Assembly: GCA_034620365.1 (NCBI GenBank)
Contig: JAQGEQ010000015.1
Span: forward strand, 162,266-226,265
Reading direction: 5' to 3'
Origin: Pegea sp. RAD2-039
Lineage: Eukaryota > Chordata > Thaliacea > Salpida > Salpidae
Length of the DNA: 64,000 nt
Shown here: piece after piece, positions 1 through 11,961 of the stretch
Layout of the letters: each line of letters opens with the position of its first letter
How positions within the stretch are numbered: position 1 is the first letter of the stretch
Notes under the pieces: model-generated
What the model saw: only the letters and a program-made list of their open reading frames with translations
Database searches by the model: none
What the model was told of the DNA's origin: nothing
Position numbers and translations under genes: made by a program

Positions 1-1058
1 ATTTGTTTATTAGCATTTTTGATTTTTAACTACAACTAGTAGTTTTCGATGTATTTAATACCTTTTACTACATTAGAAGTTTTTTTTGTCAAATAGTGTT
101 TAGTAATAGAAGATTAAAAATATGAAAAGTTGAATATTATCCTGATTTTTTAAAATCAGTATAAGGCCGTTTAATAATAGTTTTATAACAAATTACATTC
201 AACTTTAAATTATTGTTTTGAAAAAATTACATTTATCGTTTTTTGTCTTAATTTTTTAGTTTAGTATTTTAGTTTATATTAAACAATTTCTTAATAACAA
301 TGATTTCAAGCTGTTATTTGTTCTTTATTTACTTATTTACTGCAATTATATTTAAGAAAAGCTCTGGCTTATTACTATATGTAGTTTTGATTATCAATAT
401 ATTTTAAAATTGTTAAAAAATGTAACTATTGCACTTAATTCAAAAAATTTTTAAAGTATTGATTGCTTAAAACCCTTTAATATTTATTACACATTAAATT
501 TAATTAAAAATTTATATATTTAAATATTAATATTAATACATATTAATATAAATATATTTTAGATTAAGAAGATAATGAACTTTTAATAAATGTTTTATTA
601 GTGTTAATAATTTGTGTAACTTATGAATAAAATAACTCATATTTTTTATGTTTAGTAATAATTTTGAAAGTAGTATTCTATAACTTTGAAAAATGTATAG
701 TTTTTAAAAATATAAACTTACAAATTTACTTTGAACTATCATTTGTATATATATATATATATATTATATATATTTATATGTCTTATATGAACTTTATTAT
801 ACATTTAAGTTCTTTTCTTAGAGTGATGATTCACTTATAATTTTCTACAACTTAACTTAATTAATTAATGGTTTTGATAAGAACTAAAGGTTTTTATTAG
901 ATACATATTTTAGAAAAATAAATGTTTTAAAATTTGAGTTACTTTGCCTAAGAATATAATCAGCAATTTAATTAATACCCATATCAATCAATCTGGGTTT
1001 TTTCATTCTGATATATAACAAAGTTTTTGTTTCACTAAAATTTAGTATAAAAAACTAA
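1..1058. other. AT-rich upstream region of SYF2
   Basis: No reading frame of note on either strand. It contains a TA dinucleotide run near 746 and otherwise oligo-A/T. The last bases before the SYF2 start include a splice-acceptor-like TTTAG at 1041-1045, so the 5' UTR may begin at a cis or trans splice acceptor. No recognisable core promoter can be named. Confidence 0.6.
746..772. repeat. (TA)n microsatellite
   Basis: A run of alternating T and A, interrupted once by an extra T, is directly visible in the region upstream of SYF2. Confidence 0.85.
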
Positions 1059-2221
1059 ATGGATTCTTCTGATTTAACAAAATCTGGTAATAATCGTTCT
1101 GCAATGATGGAAAAGTTAGCAGAGCTACGAAAAAGAAGACTAGAAGCTGTGAAAGCTAACCGAATTGAAATAGTTGAAGAAGATAGAATAAAAGATTTAC
1201 CTGAAAATTGGCAAAATCGACAGGAAAGAGCTGAATGGAAATTGAAAGATCAAAAGATGAAGAAAGAATGTGAAGAAAATGGGATTGATTATAAGAGACA
1301 AAAGTTACTTCATGTTAGTGCAATTGATGCTGATAAAGTTGAGCGTAGCAAGTTGATGAAGAAAAATACTGATCCAGGATTTTCAAGTAACTTCTTCTAG
1401 TTTTTATTTTTGTAAATAACTTTTTTATAAAGAGCTAAGTTGATTTGAAAACAAATAGTCAGATTTACATTCAGTTTAATGATGTAATTAGATTAGTTAT
1501 TAATAAACTATCAGTTTTATTTAATTTCTATTATTATTGAACTTACTAATGAAATGTATGATTCAATTTAGTGTATATGGTTATAATTAATTTCGTTTAC
1601 CAAAAGATTTTTGTTAACTAAGAAACCATTTTGTTTCTATTTTTGAGTTATTATTTCCTAGTTTTTCTGCTTGAATAGTTGTTAACTTTATTTATTAAAG
1701 TATATGATAAAGACATATTTATTTTTATTTAATTTTTCTCAAGCAATTTGAAAAATCAGTTTATATAGAAGAATTGTTTTATATTTTACAATAAAAGTTC
1801 AATGAAATTTTTTGTTTTTTGATATAGAACCATAAATTGACTCATTTGATATATTTTGGCAGCTTTTGATGAAGCTGGTACCAGGCATTACCAAAAGCTG
1901 GTGAAAAATAAGAAAATAGATATGGAGAGATATGAAAGAAAAAAGAATGAAGTTGGAGAAGAGATATTCTATGCTGGGTTGAATACACCAATAGCTGGTC
2001 GTTACAAGGACTCTCCTGAAGATATCAAGCGAATGGTGGATGATCTTGTTGAAAGAAAACTTAAAAAGAAAGATTTTAGTCGCCGAAGACCTCGAAATGA
2101 CAACAAAGATGTCGACTACATCAATGATGGCAATGCAAGACATAATCAAAAGCTAGAAAAGCATTATGGGAAGTATACTACAGAAATCAAACAAAATTTA
2201 GAACGAGGTACAGCAGTATAA
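1059..2221 (+). CDS. SYF2: Pre-mRNA-splicing factor SYF2
   Basis: Two coding exons, 1059-1386 and 1863-2221, join in phase (one base plus two) to give 228 residues; human SYF2 has about 243. SYF2 is a small nuclear coiled-coil protein of the NineTeen/Prp19-associated spliceosome (SYF1-CRNKL1 arm). The N-terminal half carries the basic/acidic helical segment with the family block EEDRIKDLPENW. The C-terminal half has FSRRRPRND, DVDYIN and the family's invariant end KYTTEIKQNLERGTAV. The donor is TCAA|GTAACT and the acceptor TTGGCAG. Without splicing, the first exon would run into a stop 12 bases past the donor. The start Met is the first in frame and lies 13 bases after a TTTAG acceptor-like site. 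Candidate poly(A) signals AATAAA lie at 2515-2520 and 2684-2689. The gene is convergent with TCTE1. Confidence 0.96.
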
Positions 2222-3203
2222 ATATTTCTTTCTTTTCTGTGATTTCTTCTTGCAATAGAGTTTTCTATTCTTGGAAATTTATTGTAAATTTTGAAAAATT
2301 TGAAGGTTTATTTGTTTTCGATTAAATTAAAACAACTTTTTTATAAAATGGGTTTAATCTTTGATTAAGTATTCTTAAGAAGATAAATTTGGAAATTAGT
2401 TAGTAAAAATTGTATTTGCAATTTTTTTTCTCTAATCTTATCAACATATTCAGGGCTGTCTCTGTCAAACTATCATCTAACAATATTATTTCTATGTATA
2501 CATGACAAAACTTAAATAAACCCTTATACATATTTTTTAAACGTTTCGATTATTTTTGTTTAGTTTTGTATTTTAGGGTTGATTTCAACAAATAACAGTC
2601 TACTGATTTTCAATTTATTTTCTACCCATGAAAATTTTAAAGATTCAGTTATTCACTGTGTCTTCCTTTGTTTTTTTATCATCAATAAACATCTAGCATA
2701 AGCGTTCTCAGCCGAAGCAGGCTCCTAATCAGATAAAACTTGTCATCAATCAGTTTGATAATGGTAGTCATTAATTAATTAATTATGAAGAAGAACATGT
2801 AGACATTTTTCCGGAGTATTTAGTATAATTAGTGCTAAAACTTTATTGCTTAGTCTTAATTAAATAAGGAAGATTATTTTAGAAATGAAAAATATTTGTG
2901 TAAGATAAATGATTGTTTATCTTTTTTTTATTTCATCTGATTTTTCCATTTTAAACTTGCAATTTATACTTTAATTATTTTATAAAAATACTCCAATAGT
3001 AATTTCAATTAAGCATCAATTTTGGATAGATAAATTTCTTCAAAATTTTAACCTATAAAGATTTGATTAGATCGCATTTTAAGATCTGAGAAATCGTACC
3101 TTCTAAACCTATTTTAATTCTACTAACTTTGTGGATAAGACAGAATAAAAAAATAAAATGAATTTACAGTATTAAGTTGATCACAGTAATAACAAGTTAG
3201 CAC
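2222..3203. other. Convergent 3' intergenic region
   Basis: Holds the 3' UTRs of SYF2 (+) and TCTE1 (-). AATAAA on + at 2515-2520 and 2684-2689 could serve SYF2. TTTATT at 2927-2932 (AATAAA on -) could serve TCTE1. No coding sequence is seen. Confidence 0.5.
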
Positions 3204-5356
3204 TTAAAGAGGCGAATGGCGTGATCCATTTTTTGATTTTCTCGTGAGTTCTCTGTTTACTTTCAACTTCTGATTAATACAGTATTCACTTTCTTGTCCT
3301 GCTTCAGTTAGTCGAAGATCAAGATCTAGTAAGGTCTGATTTTTTTCTATTCCTTCTTGGATTTGCTTACCACCATCCTAAAGCAGTGTAAAAGTTCAAA
3401 TAATGAAATGAGAAAAGAACCCTCACTTACCGGCCCAATTCGATTTCCTGAAAGATCAACTGAAATTAAGGTCAGATTTTTATGCAAAACTTGAGTAAGC
3501 ACGGCAGCTGTTCTTTCAGAAAGGTCATTAGAAGCCAAACTGATTTTTTGCAAGCCACAGTTTTTTATCAAAGATCTCATAATTGCTTGGCCACCTTCAT
3601 CTTCAACTCTGTAGTTGATGGGTTTTATGTTTTAACATTTTTAAATTATACCTTTAACTAAATTGAACAGGTACTATTTTTTAGTATGTAAAAACTGGAT
3701 AATTTTAAAGTTTAAAAGCTTTTCTTGATTAAAAATGTAAGTTGTACAACAAATTTCACCTATTTAATCGCAAATCAATTTCTTTAAGCTGGTTACTTTT
3801 ACTTAAAGCAAATGCCAAGGCTTTCGCTCCTTCTACACGAATGATGTTGTTTCGAAGACAAACCTTCTCAAGATTTGGACATCTATGAAATTACACCAAT
3901 TTCTAATTATTTTATAACTTTGTATTTCTAACAATCTCTTTTAACATGCTTTTAAAGTGAATAAAATAAATTAATTAAGCAAACATTTTTATATAATTCT
4001 AAATAAAACTAACCTGTTATTAATCAGTTTCGCAACAGCTTTAGCACCTCTATCACTAATGCAGTTATGAGAAAAATCGAGTTCCACTAAAGTAGGATGA
4101 TCTAACAACTGGCGAGCTAAAATCCTTACTTTTGCATCATCAACTTTGCTTTGATGCAAAGAAAACACTTTTAAACTTTGACATTTTCTTAAACTATTAG
4201 CAAGAGTAATGCAGTCTGATTGAGTGAATTGAAATAGACTCCACGCAAAATTCATTCCACAATCTCTCACACAATACTGAATGTGAAGTTCTTCTAAATG
4301 TGGAAGTTTACCTAGCAGGTGCTCAAAGTTAAAATGATCAATGAGAGAAAGTTCTGAACCAATATCACTTCCTACTTCACTAAGTTCATCTTCACCTCGT
4401 TCTGCTTTACCAGGAGGAAGTAGTTGACCAATTTCAAGTTTCTTAACATATCGTGAACATGCTTCAATTGCATTTTTTATAACGGAGAAATCTGTTTGTT
4501 CTGGGACATAATCTTCAACGACTGATTGCAAATATTTCTCGAAATACATTCGTTTCCAATTTCCTCCATGCATCGAAACATCACAAACATTCCATTTTTC
4601 TTTACAACATCTTTTCCAGTATCCTTCATCCTCAATAAGATGAGCTGTAACTGTTAGTGGAATTGACACACTGATGCTGTCCAAAACTTTTCCTTTATCT
4701 TTTGAGCTTAGATTTTCTAATATTGGATTTTCTTTAAAGAAAACAAAATATTTAGCTTAATCTTTATTTAAAGTTATAAATTTATATTTTACTAAAACTT
4801 ATAATAGCAAAACTAATAAGATTTATATCTAACCATTCTGGGTATATGCTTCAACTTATCGAGCTACTTAACCGAGTAACTGATTTAGACGCAAAAGATT
4901 TAAAAATAATTCAACCTTAATTACAGAAAGATATTCTATTATTATTTTTATTATCATTGAAGAGAAGATGGCCACAGATACTGCATTGGATTATTATAAT
5001 GCTTTAGCTGTTACAAAGTTATTATGATACAATATTGTAATGTCTTATTTGCTGATTATTCATGAAATATAATCATCAATAACAATTCTTAGTTATTAAA
5101 CATTAAGTAGTGAAAAAAGAACACATTTTTTGATAAGTAAAAATTTGAAATCTAAAATATGTTTGTTACCTTTAAAGTTTTTTACAATATGATTAAGAGT
5201 TAAATCTTTGAGAAGTGGTACAACTGCTAAATTCCAATCATTATCTTCAGCAAGTATTCTTCTGACTGCTTTTGACTGGCGCTGAATATCTGATGTAGCA
5301 TTAACTTCAGATGGAGTAAGTTTAATTAAATTTGGTCTCAAATCTGTAACAACCAT
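3204..5356 (-). CDS. TCTE1: TCTE1 / dynein regulatory complex subunit 5 (LRR protein)
   Basis: Five exons on the minus strand, 5356-5170, 4731-4014, 3882-3760, 3608-3431 and 3377-3204, join in phase to 397 residues; the human protein has about 501, with a longer N-terminus. DRC5 is a subunit of the nexin-dynein regulatory complex, which links outer-doublet microtubules in motile cilia and sperm flagella. Residues 30-110 carry family blocks such as ILAEDNDWNLAVVPLL, IPLTVTAHLI and GYWKRCC. From about residue 140, leucine-rich repeats follow, with LxxLxLxxNxI spacing (HLEELHIQY, LVELDFSHNCISDRGAK, EIDLRLN, ISVDLSGNRIGP), including EDEGGQA between repeats. The C-terminal exon ends in the family's LLDLDLRLT and QESEY region. 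It is intact, and its presence implies that the organism makes motile cilia or flagella. Confidence 0.95.
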
Positions 5357-7120
5357 TATTATCGATTTTTCACATACAGTAGATCACATAAAATATTTTC
5401 TGCAACATATAAAAAAATAGATTAAAGATAATGAAGAATTTATCTTACTCTAGCTTAATAAAACATTTTATGATAATTTCTAAAAATGTTTACAAACTAT
5501 ATTCATTATAAAGTTCAACAAATTAAATTTTTTAATAAATATTATATAAATATTTGCTAATTTTTATCAATCTTTTTTTTCAAATAATACATAAAGATTG
5601 AGATGAAATTATCAAATTATTTTCTTGATTTATATATAAGTATACACATGTAAAAAGTGATAATTTAGAAACTATTATTCAGAAAAAATAAAATTGAAAT
5701 TTTGAAACTTGGGCAAAAGTTACTTATCTAGAGTGAAATCATAAAAAAAAAACATAATAAATATGCTTTTTCATTCTATCTCAAAAATAGTATCTTTAGA
5801 TATTAAATATTACTCTATTTCTGCTAAATGTTCCAAATAAATTTTGAATAGGATAAATTGAATATTAAATTTTAAACTTTATAAACACTAAATTTAATTA
5901 AAAATTAAGAAAAATAAAGTTAGACGCATTTTTTTAATTAAAACTTTTTCGTTTCAAATAAAGAAACTGTTCAATGCCTTTAAAAGCTTTTCTTGTAACT
6001 ATGACACCAGCTTGAGTATTAAACGGTGATAGTGTATAAAATGTAAAATGGAGTTAGAATATTTGTTAGACAGAAAATATAAGATTGCAGTAGTTTGGAC
6101 TAAAAATTTTAAACAAATTATTTTTTTTTAAAGTGTATTCTTTCTATACTTAAAAAAGCTAAAATTAATTAGTTTTTTTAGCGCACCTAAAGAGAGTTAT
6201 AATAAGTTCTAAGTAAAAAGAGAGCTTATCTTTAACGAATGTTGAGTAAGAAACTAAAAAGGTGTACTTATTTATTAAATTAAACGCTTGGTCACATATG
6301 ACAAATTATAATGCCTTTATAGCGATCAAAAAACAGTATAAACCCAGAAAAATGATGAAAAGGTCTTAAGTATGAACTCTAATTTGGAATGGATGTCTGT
6401 AATAAAGAGTTCTAGTAGTGACCAAATATCTCGAGTGTAATAAAAAATTTGATAATTTCGTATGAGTTAGGTGAACTAATTCGGAATAGATAATTTACGT
6501 GCTGAGCCTATTTTCAGTTGTGAGATATGAAGATGCTTAAGTCTCTAATAGTCGGACATTGGAAAACTTATTGTTGCTTACATACGACAGATGATGCTGG
6601 GTTGAAGCTTGATGGTTTATTTAGTGAAAAGTGGAAATATTTATTGGTAATTAACCTGAGTTGTTTAGATTGAACCCATAGGTTCTTTACAACAAATCAT
6701 TTTAAAATCAAAGGTCATAGTTTCGTATTATTTGTTATTCATGAACTAATATTTCATTTTGATGGGATAATGAAATAAAAAAAAAATTTTTGATAAAATA
6801 AATTTTTTTTTAAGTTTAATGATTCTCAAGTTTATCATTATCATAACCCTAAACCATTGCAATTCTTAAACTCATTTACACAGCTTCAGACTTAATGTAA
6901 GTGATAAAAAATAATGTATATATGATGATTTTATGAAATAATTTAAATACTACTGAAAGTCTTATGAGCTCGAAAAAATCCTGCTACTCGAAAAAAATCA
7001 TTGTGTTGTTCTTGAATTTATTCTGAGCTAACACTGCAGACATAATATAGATTTATTACTGATTTCAGTTTTTTGTATGTTTTTAAGGATTCCAATTTTC
7101 TCGCAATTTTAGTAACACTA

Positions 7121-7190
7121 TTTATTTATTACAATAAATGTGGAAGGTGCCTGAAAAGAGCATATTTCGGTAATACACATTCTCACAAAT
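7121..7190 (-). repeat. Isolated LINE 3' terminal module (tail)
   Basis: Read on the minus strand this is TGTGAGAATGTGTATTA, then a GCTCTTTTCAGGCACC-like core, then ATTTATTGTAATAAATAAAT. The same order occurs at the 3' end of LINE copy 1 (49700-49774). No LINE coding sequence precedes it, so it is either an extreme 5' truncation or a separate short element. Confidence 0.75.
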
Positions 7191-7746
7191 AATAGTATTA
7201 TATATGATATTGACTATTATATACAATTAGGATACAAATATAGAAAGAAAAAATTGTAACACATGTAACCCTATAAGTCAGAACCTGACAATCAAAGTTT
7301 ATCACCAATAAAAATAACAACTACTTTGATATATTTTAATTAAAGCTGTAAATTGAACTTTATTTTTGAAAAGTTGATTTTATTGACTATGACTACCTAT
7401 TATTTTTTTTAACTAACTGGTAAAAAACATAAAATATTTGATAGTTAATAAATTTCAAGTGTAGAAATTATTTCTTTCAGTTTGGTAAAAATCTTATTTT
7501 TGATATAATAAACAGGAATGGTAAAGGAGAACAAACACGTGATGTAATTGATTAATTCAAGTTTAATCAAATTACAACAAGATTTATGCAAATTTGTATT
7601 GTTATATTGATGCATATTACTTAGAACTTTCAAATAACTTAATTCAAATAACCTCAACATTTCTCACCAGCATATATACTGTTTTATTGTCATCCATATT
7701 TACATTTTTATACCGTCTTTCAGTGGCTCTTTTTTGATGCATCATT

Positions 7747-7829
7747 TTTATTTATTTATTTATTTATTAAAATAAATGCGAAGGAGGGTGCCTAAAGAGA
7801 GCACATCTCACTAACAAACATTCTCACAA
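7747..7829 (-). repeat. Isolated LINE 3' terminal module (tail)
   Basis: The reverse complement reads GTGAGAATGTTTGTTAGTG, GTGCTCTCTTTAGGCACCC, TCCTTCGCATTTATT and a TAAA-rich tail, closely matching the end of LINE copy 1. The flanks carry ATCAT on both sides, a possible short target-site duplication. No LINE coding sequence is attached. Confidence 0.8.
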
Positions 7830-10800
7830 AGTATCATATTTTCTTACATCGCATGGTAATCTTTGCATTATCTTTGGACTTTCAAAATACTCTCCATATA
7901 GTGAGCTAATAATTGATAAGTTAATTATTGAAGTATTTTATATAAACAAACAATTGAAAATTCCGACCTATAAATTTACAAGCGAAACTTCAAAAGCATA
8001 CATATTCAATTTATAGTTATTTTAAAAAAGTTAGAAATTAATCATAAATCTTATCTAAGGATTTACATTGTTTACTGATTATTTAGGTTAACCAGCCTGG
8101 TCTGCAAATAAAAGCTCCTAATACTAAACTTATACTATATTAGTTACAAGCAAACGGTATAGATTGATCATAAATCTTATTTTAAAATCAATTGTTTCGT
8201 TGTTTATATTAATCAACAGAAATATGATATTTAATTTTTATTTGTTTTAAAACTTGGATAAATTCTTAATAATGGATATTTGGTTATAGATGTCTTTACG
8301 AGACATACAACTGAAACAAAATTTTGGTTTGAGTTTACTTATTTTAAAAAAGTAATCAAATTTCAACTTATTTTATTTATGGAGCAAAATATATCACATT
8401 TGTTTTATTTTCGCAACTCATAGCAATTAACTTCAATCGCTTTATTATTGGAATATATATATCTACTCTTCTATTGTTCGTTATTATATCTATTTCTTGC
8501 TATTTAAAAACACTTAGTAACGCTATAAGCTTTACGTTTTCGAATATTCGACATCTTTGTTCTTTGGTATTGAACTCATATAAATGTATGTTATCATTCA
8601 TATTTAATCACTTTTAATTTGCCTAAATGCTAAGAAGTAACTATTGAGATACTTAAAAAACTTTTCTACGCGATGGTAAGTTGTTGTTTTCACAGGTCTG
8701 AAAAATTACAATAGCTTTTTGTGAACACTAATAACAACCTTTTCATTAAATCTGCTTTTGATAACATAACATTAAATATTCTGAAGATGAGGTATTACTC
8801 GGTTTCAATAAAAATGATTTATGAATTCAGTATCAATGCAGTTTAAGTAATTTTGTAATTTCTAGCTAAGCTCAATATAGTCAATGATGAATTATTCATC
8901 TATTTCTAAAGAACCTAAGCTTATATTTGTTCAATTTAACTCAATAGAATATTTTGTAGTTAGCTGTTTATTTCGTTAAGCTTTATTGCTTTCTGTCTAA
9001 CGAGTAAGATAAAATTCAAACAAAAGATAAAAGCTATCAATTGAGTATGCTCAGGCTAAAAGACTTGTATAAATGGTTAAGTGTAAACAATATTTTAAAA
9101 GAAAAGTTTTTAATTCATCTTACAAACAGGTTGTTAGAAAGTTGGATAGTATGAACTAAACCTATTCAAATAGTTATTAAATAAAATTATAAAATGACTA
9201 AAAATGCTAAATACGTTTGCTCTCTGTAATTTTTACAAAACCTTTTTAACTTATCTTTAATTTAGAAGTTCTTGAACAAATTCTATTGAGCTACTTACAT
9301 TGAGTAAAAACAATTTTTGTTTACTTTATAAGAGACGTAATTACAAAAGTTTGAAGCAGATATAGTCTTTTTTATCAGTTATTTAAGGCGATTACTTATA
9401 TTTAAGACCTAAAAGTCATGTTTTAAACTTTTTTCAAATACTGCAAACATGCTACAGAACGTTGCTAGAAAACACATGAATGTTTAAAATAACATTCGTT
9501 TTCTTCATTGGTTAAATACTATCTATTGACTAATTTTGGGAATATAGAAGTTGTTTTAAAATAAACATAATATAGAAAAAGTTTTCAAATTAGGCTGTGC
9601 TGTTAAACTAGACTTTTGTTGTTGACGAGTTATCTTAGGATATAAATTGTAAAAATAGTAATAGAAATCTATTTTATTTTTTCAATGGCATTGAGTGTTG
9701 CTTAAATTAGTTTTTCATTTTCAAACAGCTGATAGACCATAGAGCTACAGATGTTAATTTTGTATTCCAACTACATCTGCTACTTCTGATCTCGATCTAA
9801 GTAATTTCATCACTATACTTAAAATAGAATCAAAATGTTCAAAAATAGAGCTACCAGCGAAAAGTATTCATTAAAGAATTTATTATATTAAAACCATTTT
9901 ACAACTTTTAAATAATTTTTCTTACTTGCTGGTTATTCTACAAATATTAGCTTAAATGATAACCACTCGAAATGGAAATTGTATCTATTATTTGATCAGA
10001 TTTAATAAAATTTTCAATTATAGTGTATACTTTTCGAAATAGCTGACTAAAATAATTGCGTAGTAACTTAAACCATATATATGAAAAGCTAATTTCTAGA
10101 ATAATTTATAACAAATGTTTTGAGATGTATATTTAGGTGTATTTTATTAATTTCAGTTTGTCACGTTTCTTGTTGGAACTTTTAATTAAATTTTATAACT
10201 AGAAAACCTCAAAAATGACTAATTGCCAATACTTGCAAATAATTTTAATGAAAAGTATCAATTCATGTGAAAGTGTAATTTATCAAAATATTCTCTATAT
10301 GCTTGGCTGTAATTAGTTATAAATAAATATTAATATATTTGTATTAGCCATTTGCTGTGTACTTAACTGTTTATTTTTATGGTTTCATGGGTTTTAATAA
10401 AAATGCTTTTTTAAAGAGCTTAATATTTTAGATAAATCTCTTTCAGTAAGTCCATTATGTATTTTCAGCTTTTCTTACTAACAACAATAAAATTGCTATT
10501 AATGATAACAGTATGTTGTTTATTTTATCGCATTTACAAAATTATCAAAACACATACCTAAACCAACTTTGTTAAAATCGTTTAGCTCACGATATATATA
10601 ATTCAAATAAAACTCTTTAGTTAAGAGGCACTAAGCTTTTTAGCAACAATTCTTTTGAAAACATTTAACTGCCTATCTTTCATATCATAAGAAGTTGTAT
10701 TTTAATTAAATTGAAAAATAGTTTAAAGATTGATATTTTCATTAGTTTTTTATTTTCAAAATTAAATTTCCATTGATTAATTTTACAAAAAATTGTTTGC

Positions 10801-11961
10801 GCTTAACGCAAAGCACTTAAATAAAGAGAAGTCAGCTAATATGAAACTGAAAGGCCTCATACATTTTGAAGTGGCAAATGAAACATGGTATAGATTGCAT
10901 CTGTAAGCTTTAGTTTTTCAATGGTACAACATTTCTATTGTAAGGTAACTAAAAGGCAATGAAGAAAACAGTCATATACAAAGCTTCTTAATGTCATCGT
11001 TGAGGTTTATGAATGATTAGAACAAAGTTAAGTTTTCTAAATTGGATGTAAGGCTTAATTAAAGTTTCAATAACAGACAAAATTTTAACCCGTTTCTTAA
11101 AACAGTTGGATAATTTCAGCAATTTTAAATGAGAGAAATTATGTGCCTAATTTAATTAAAACAAATTTAATTTGAGAGTCAATAACAAATTTATTTCTAG
11201 AAGCAAGCTAAGTTGATACAGAGTTTGAGCCATTCTTTCATTGTTCTCCTTTTACAAGTTTGCCCGCTTCCATACAATCTGTTAAAAGGTTAAGAGTACT
11301 TATTGTGGTTTCAAACGAGTTACAACGTATTAACTGCTCCAACTGAGCTTTTCTGTTTCAGTTAAGGGTTTCAGAGAGTCAAACTCATTCTGCTTGTGTT
11401 TTAGAATGCAGATAAATTTGCTTTATAGTAAAGTGCAATGTAGATACATTCTTGTTTTACTTATTAGCAAATATTTTAGTAAAACGTTTTTTGAATAGTA
11501 ACCCTGATCATAAACAAACAAGTATACTGCTCTTATAGCGTTTGGTAAATAGTCAAACCTTGTTCAAATACCATCTAATTTGTTGAAAATATTTACTGAT
11601 TGACAAAGTTGATTTCAAAGCTTTTTTATTTTTTCAGTTCGTTTAGTTGCAGAAGTTGTAAATTTAAGTTAATTTTAAAGTTTTATAAAGTGTAAAAAAA
11701 CGATAAATTTGTTTTCCATTTTTGTAAGGTTTATGAAAGTAATTAAATCTTTTTAGAAATCACCATCTATTTTAGAACTAATCATTTATTAAGTAAATTA
11801 CTTCACTGTAATTAAACGTTTTTAACGTTAAATATTTAATGCAAGATTCAACTTTCAACCAATCATCGTACGTTTTTATGCAGAGATTATAAACTAGATA
11901 GATTATAAAATTGTAAAATAATAAAATAAAGTTTGGTAAACTAGTTTAAGAACCAGAGAGA

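Larger units (their letters stand above)
5357..11961. other. Long AT-rich intergenic region with LINE 3' ends
   Basis: About 6.6 kb without convincing coding sequence on either strand. The longest open frames are 70 codons or so and lie in low-complexity AT sequence. The only recognisable elements are two reverse-oriented LINE-type 3' termini near 7121 and 7747. Confidence 0.6.

Noticed and set aside
6175-6215. CACCTAAAGAGAG resembling part of the LINE tail module
   Set aside because: The match is short and lacks the GCATTTATTG core and the TAAA tail, so it is probably chance.
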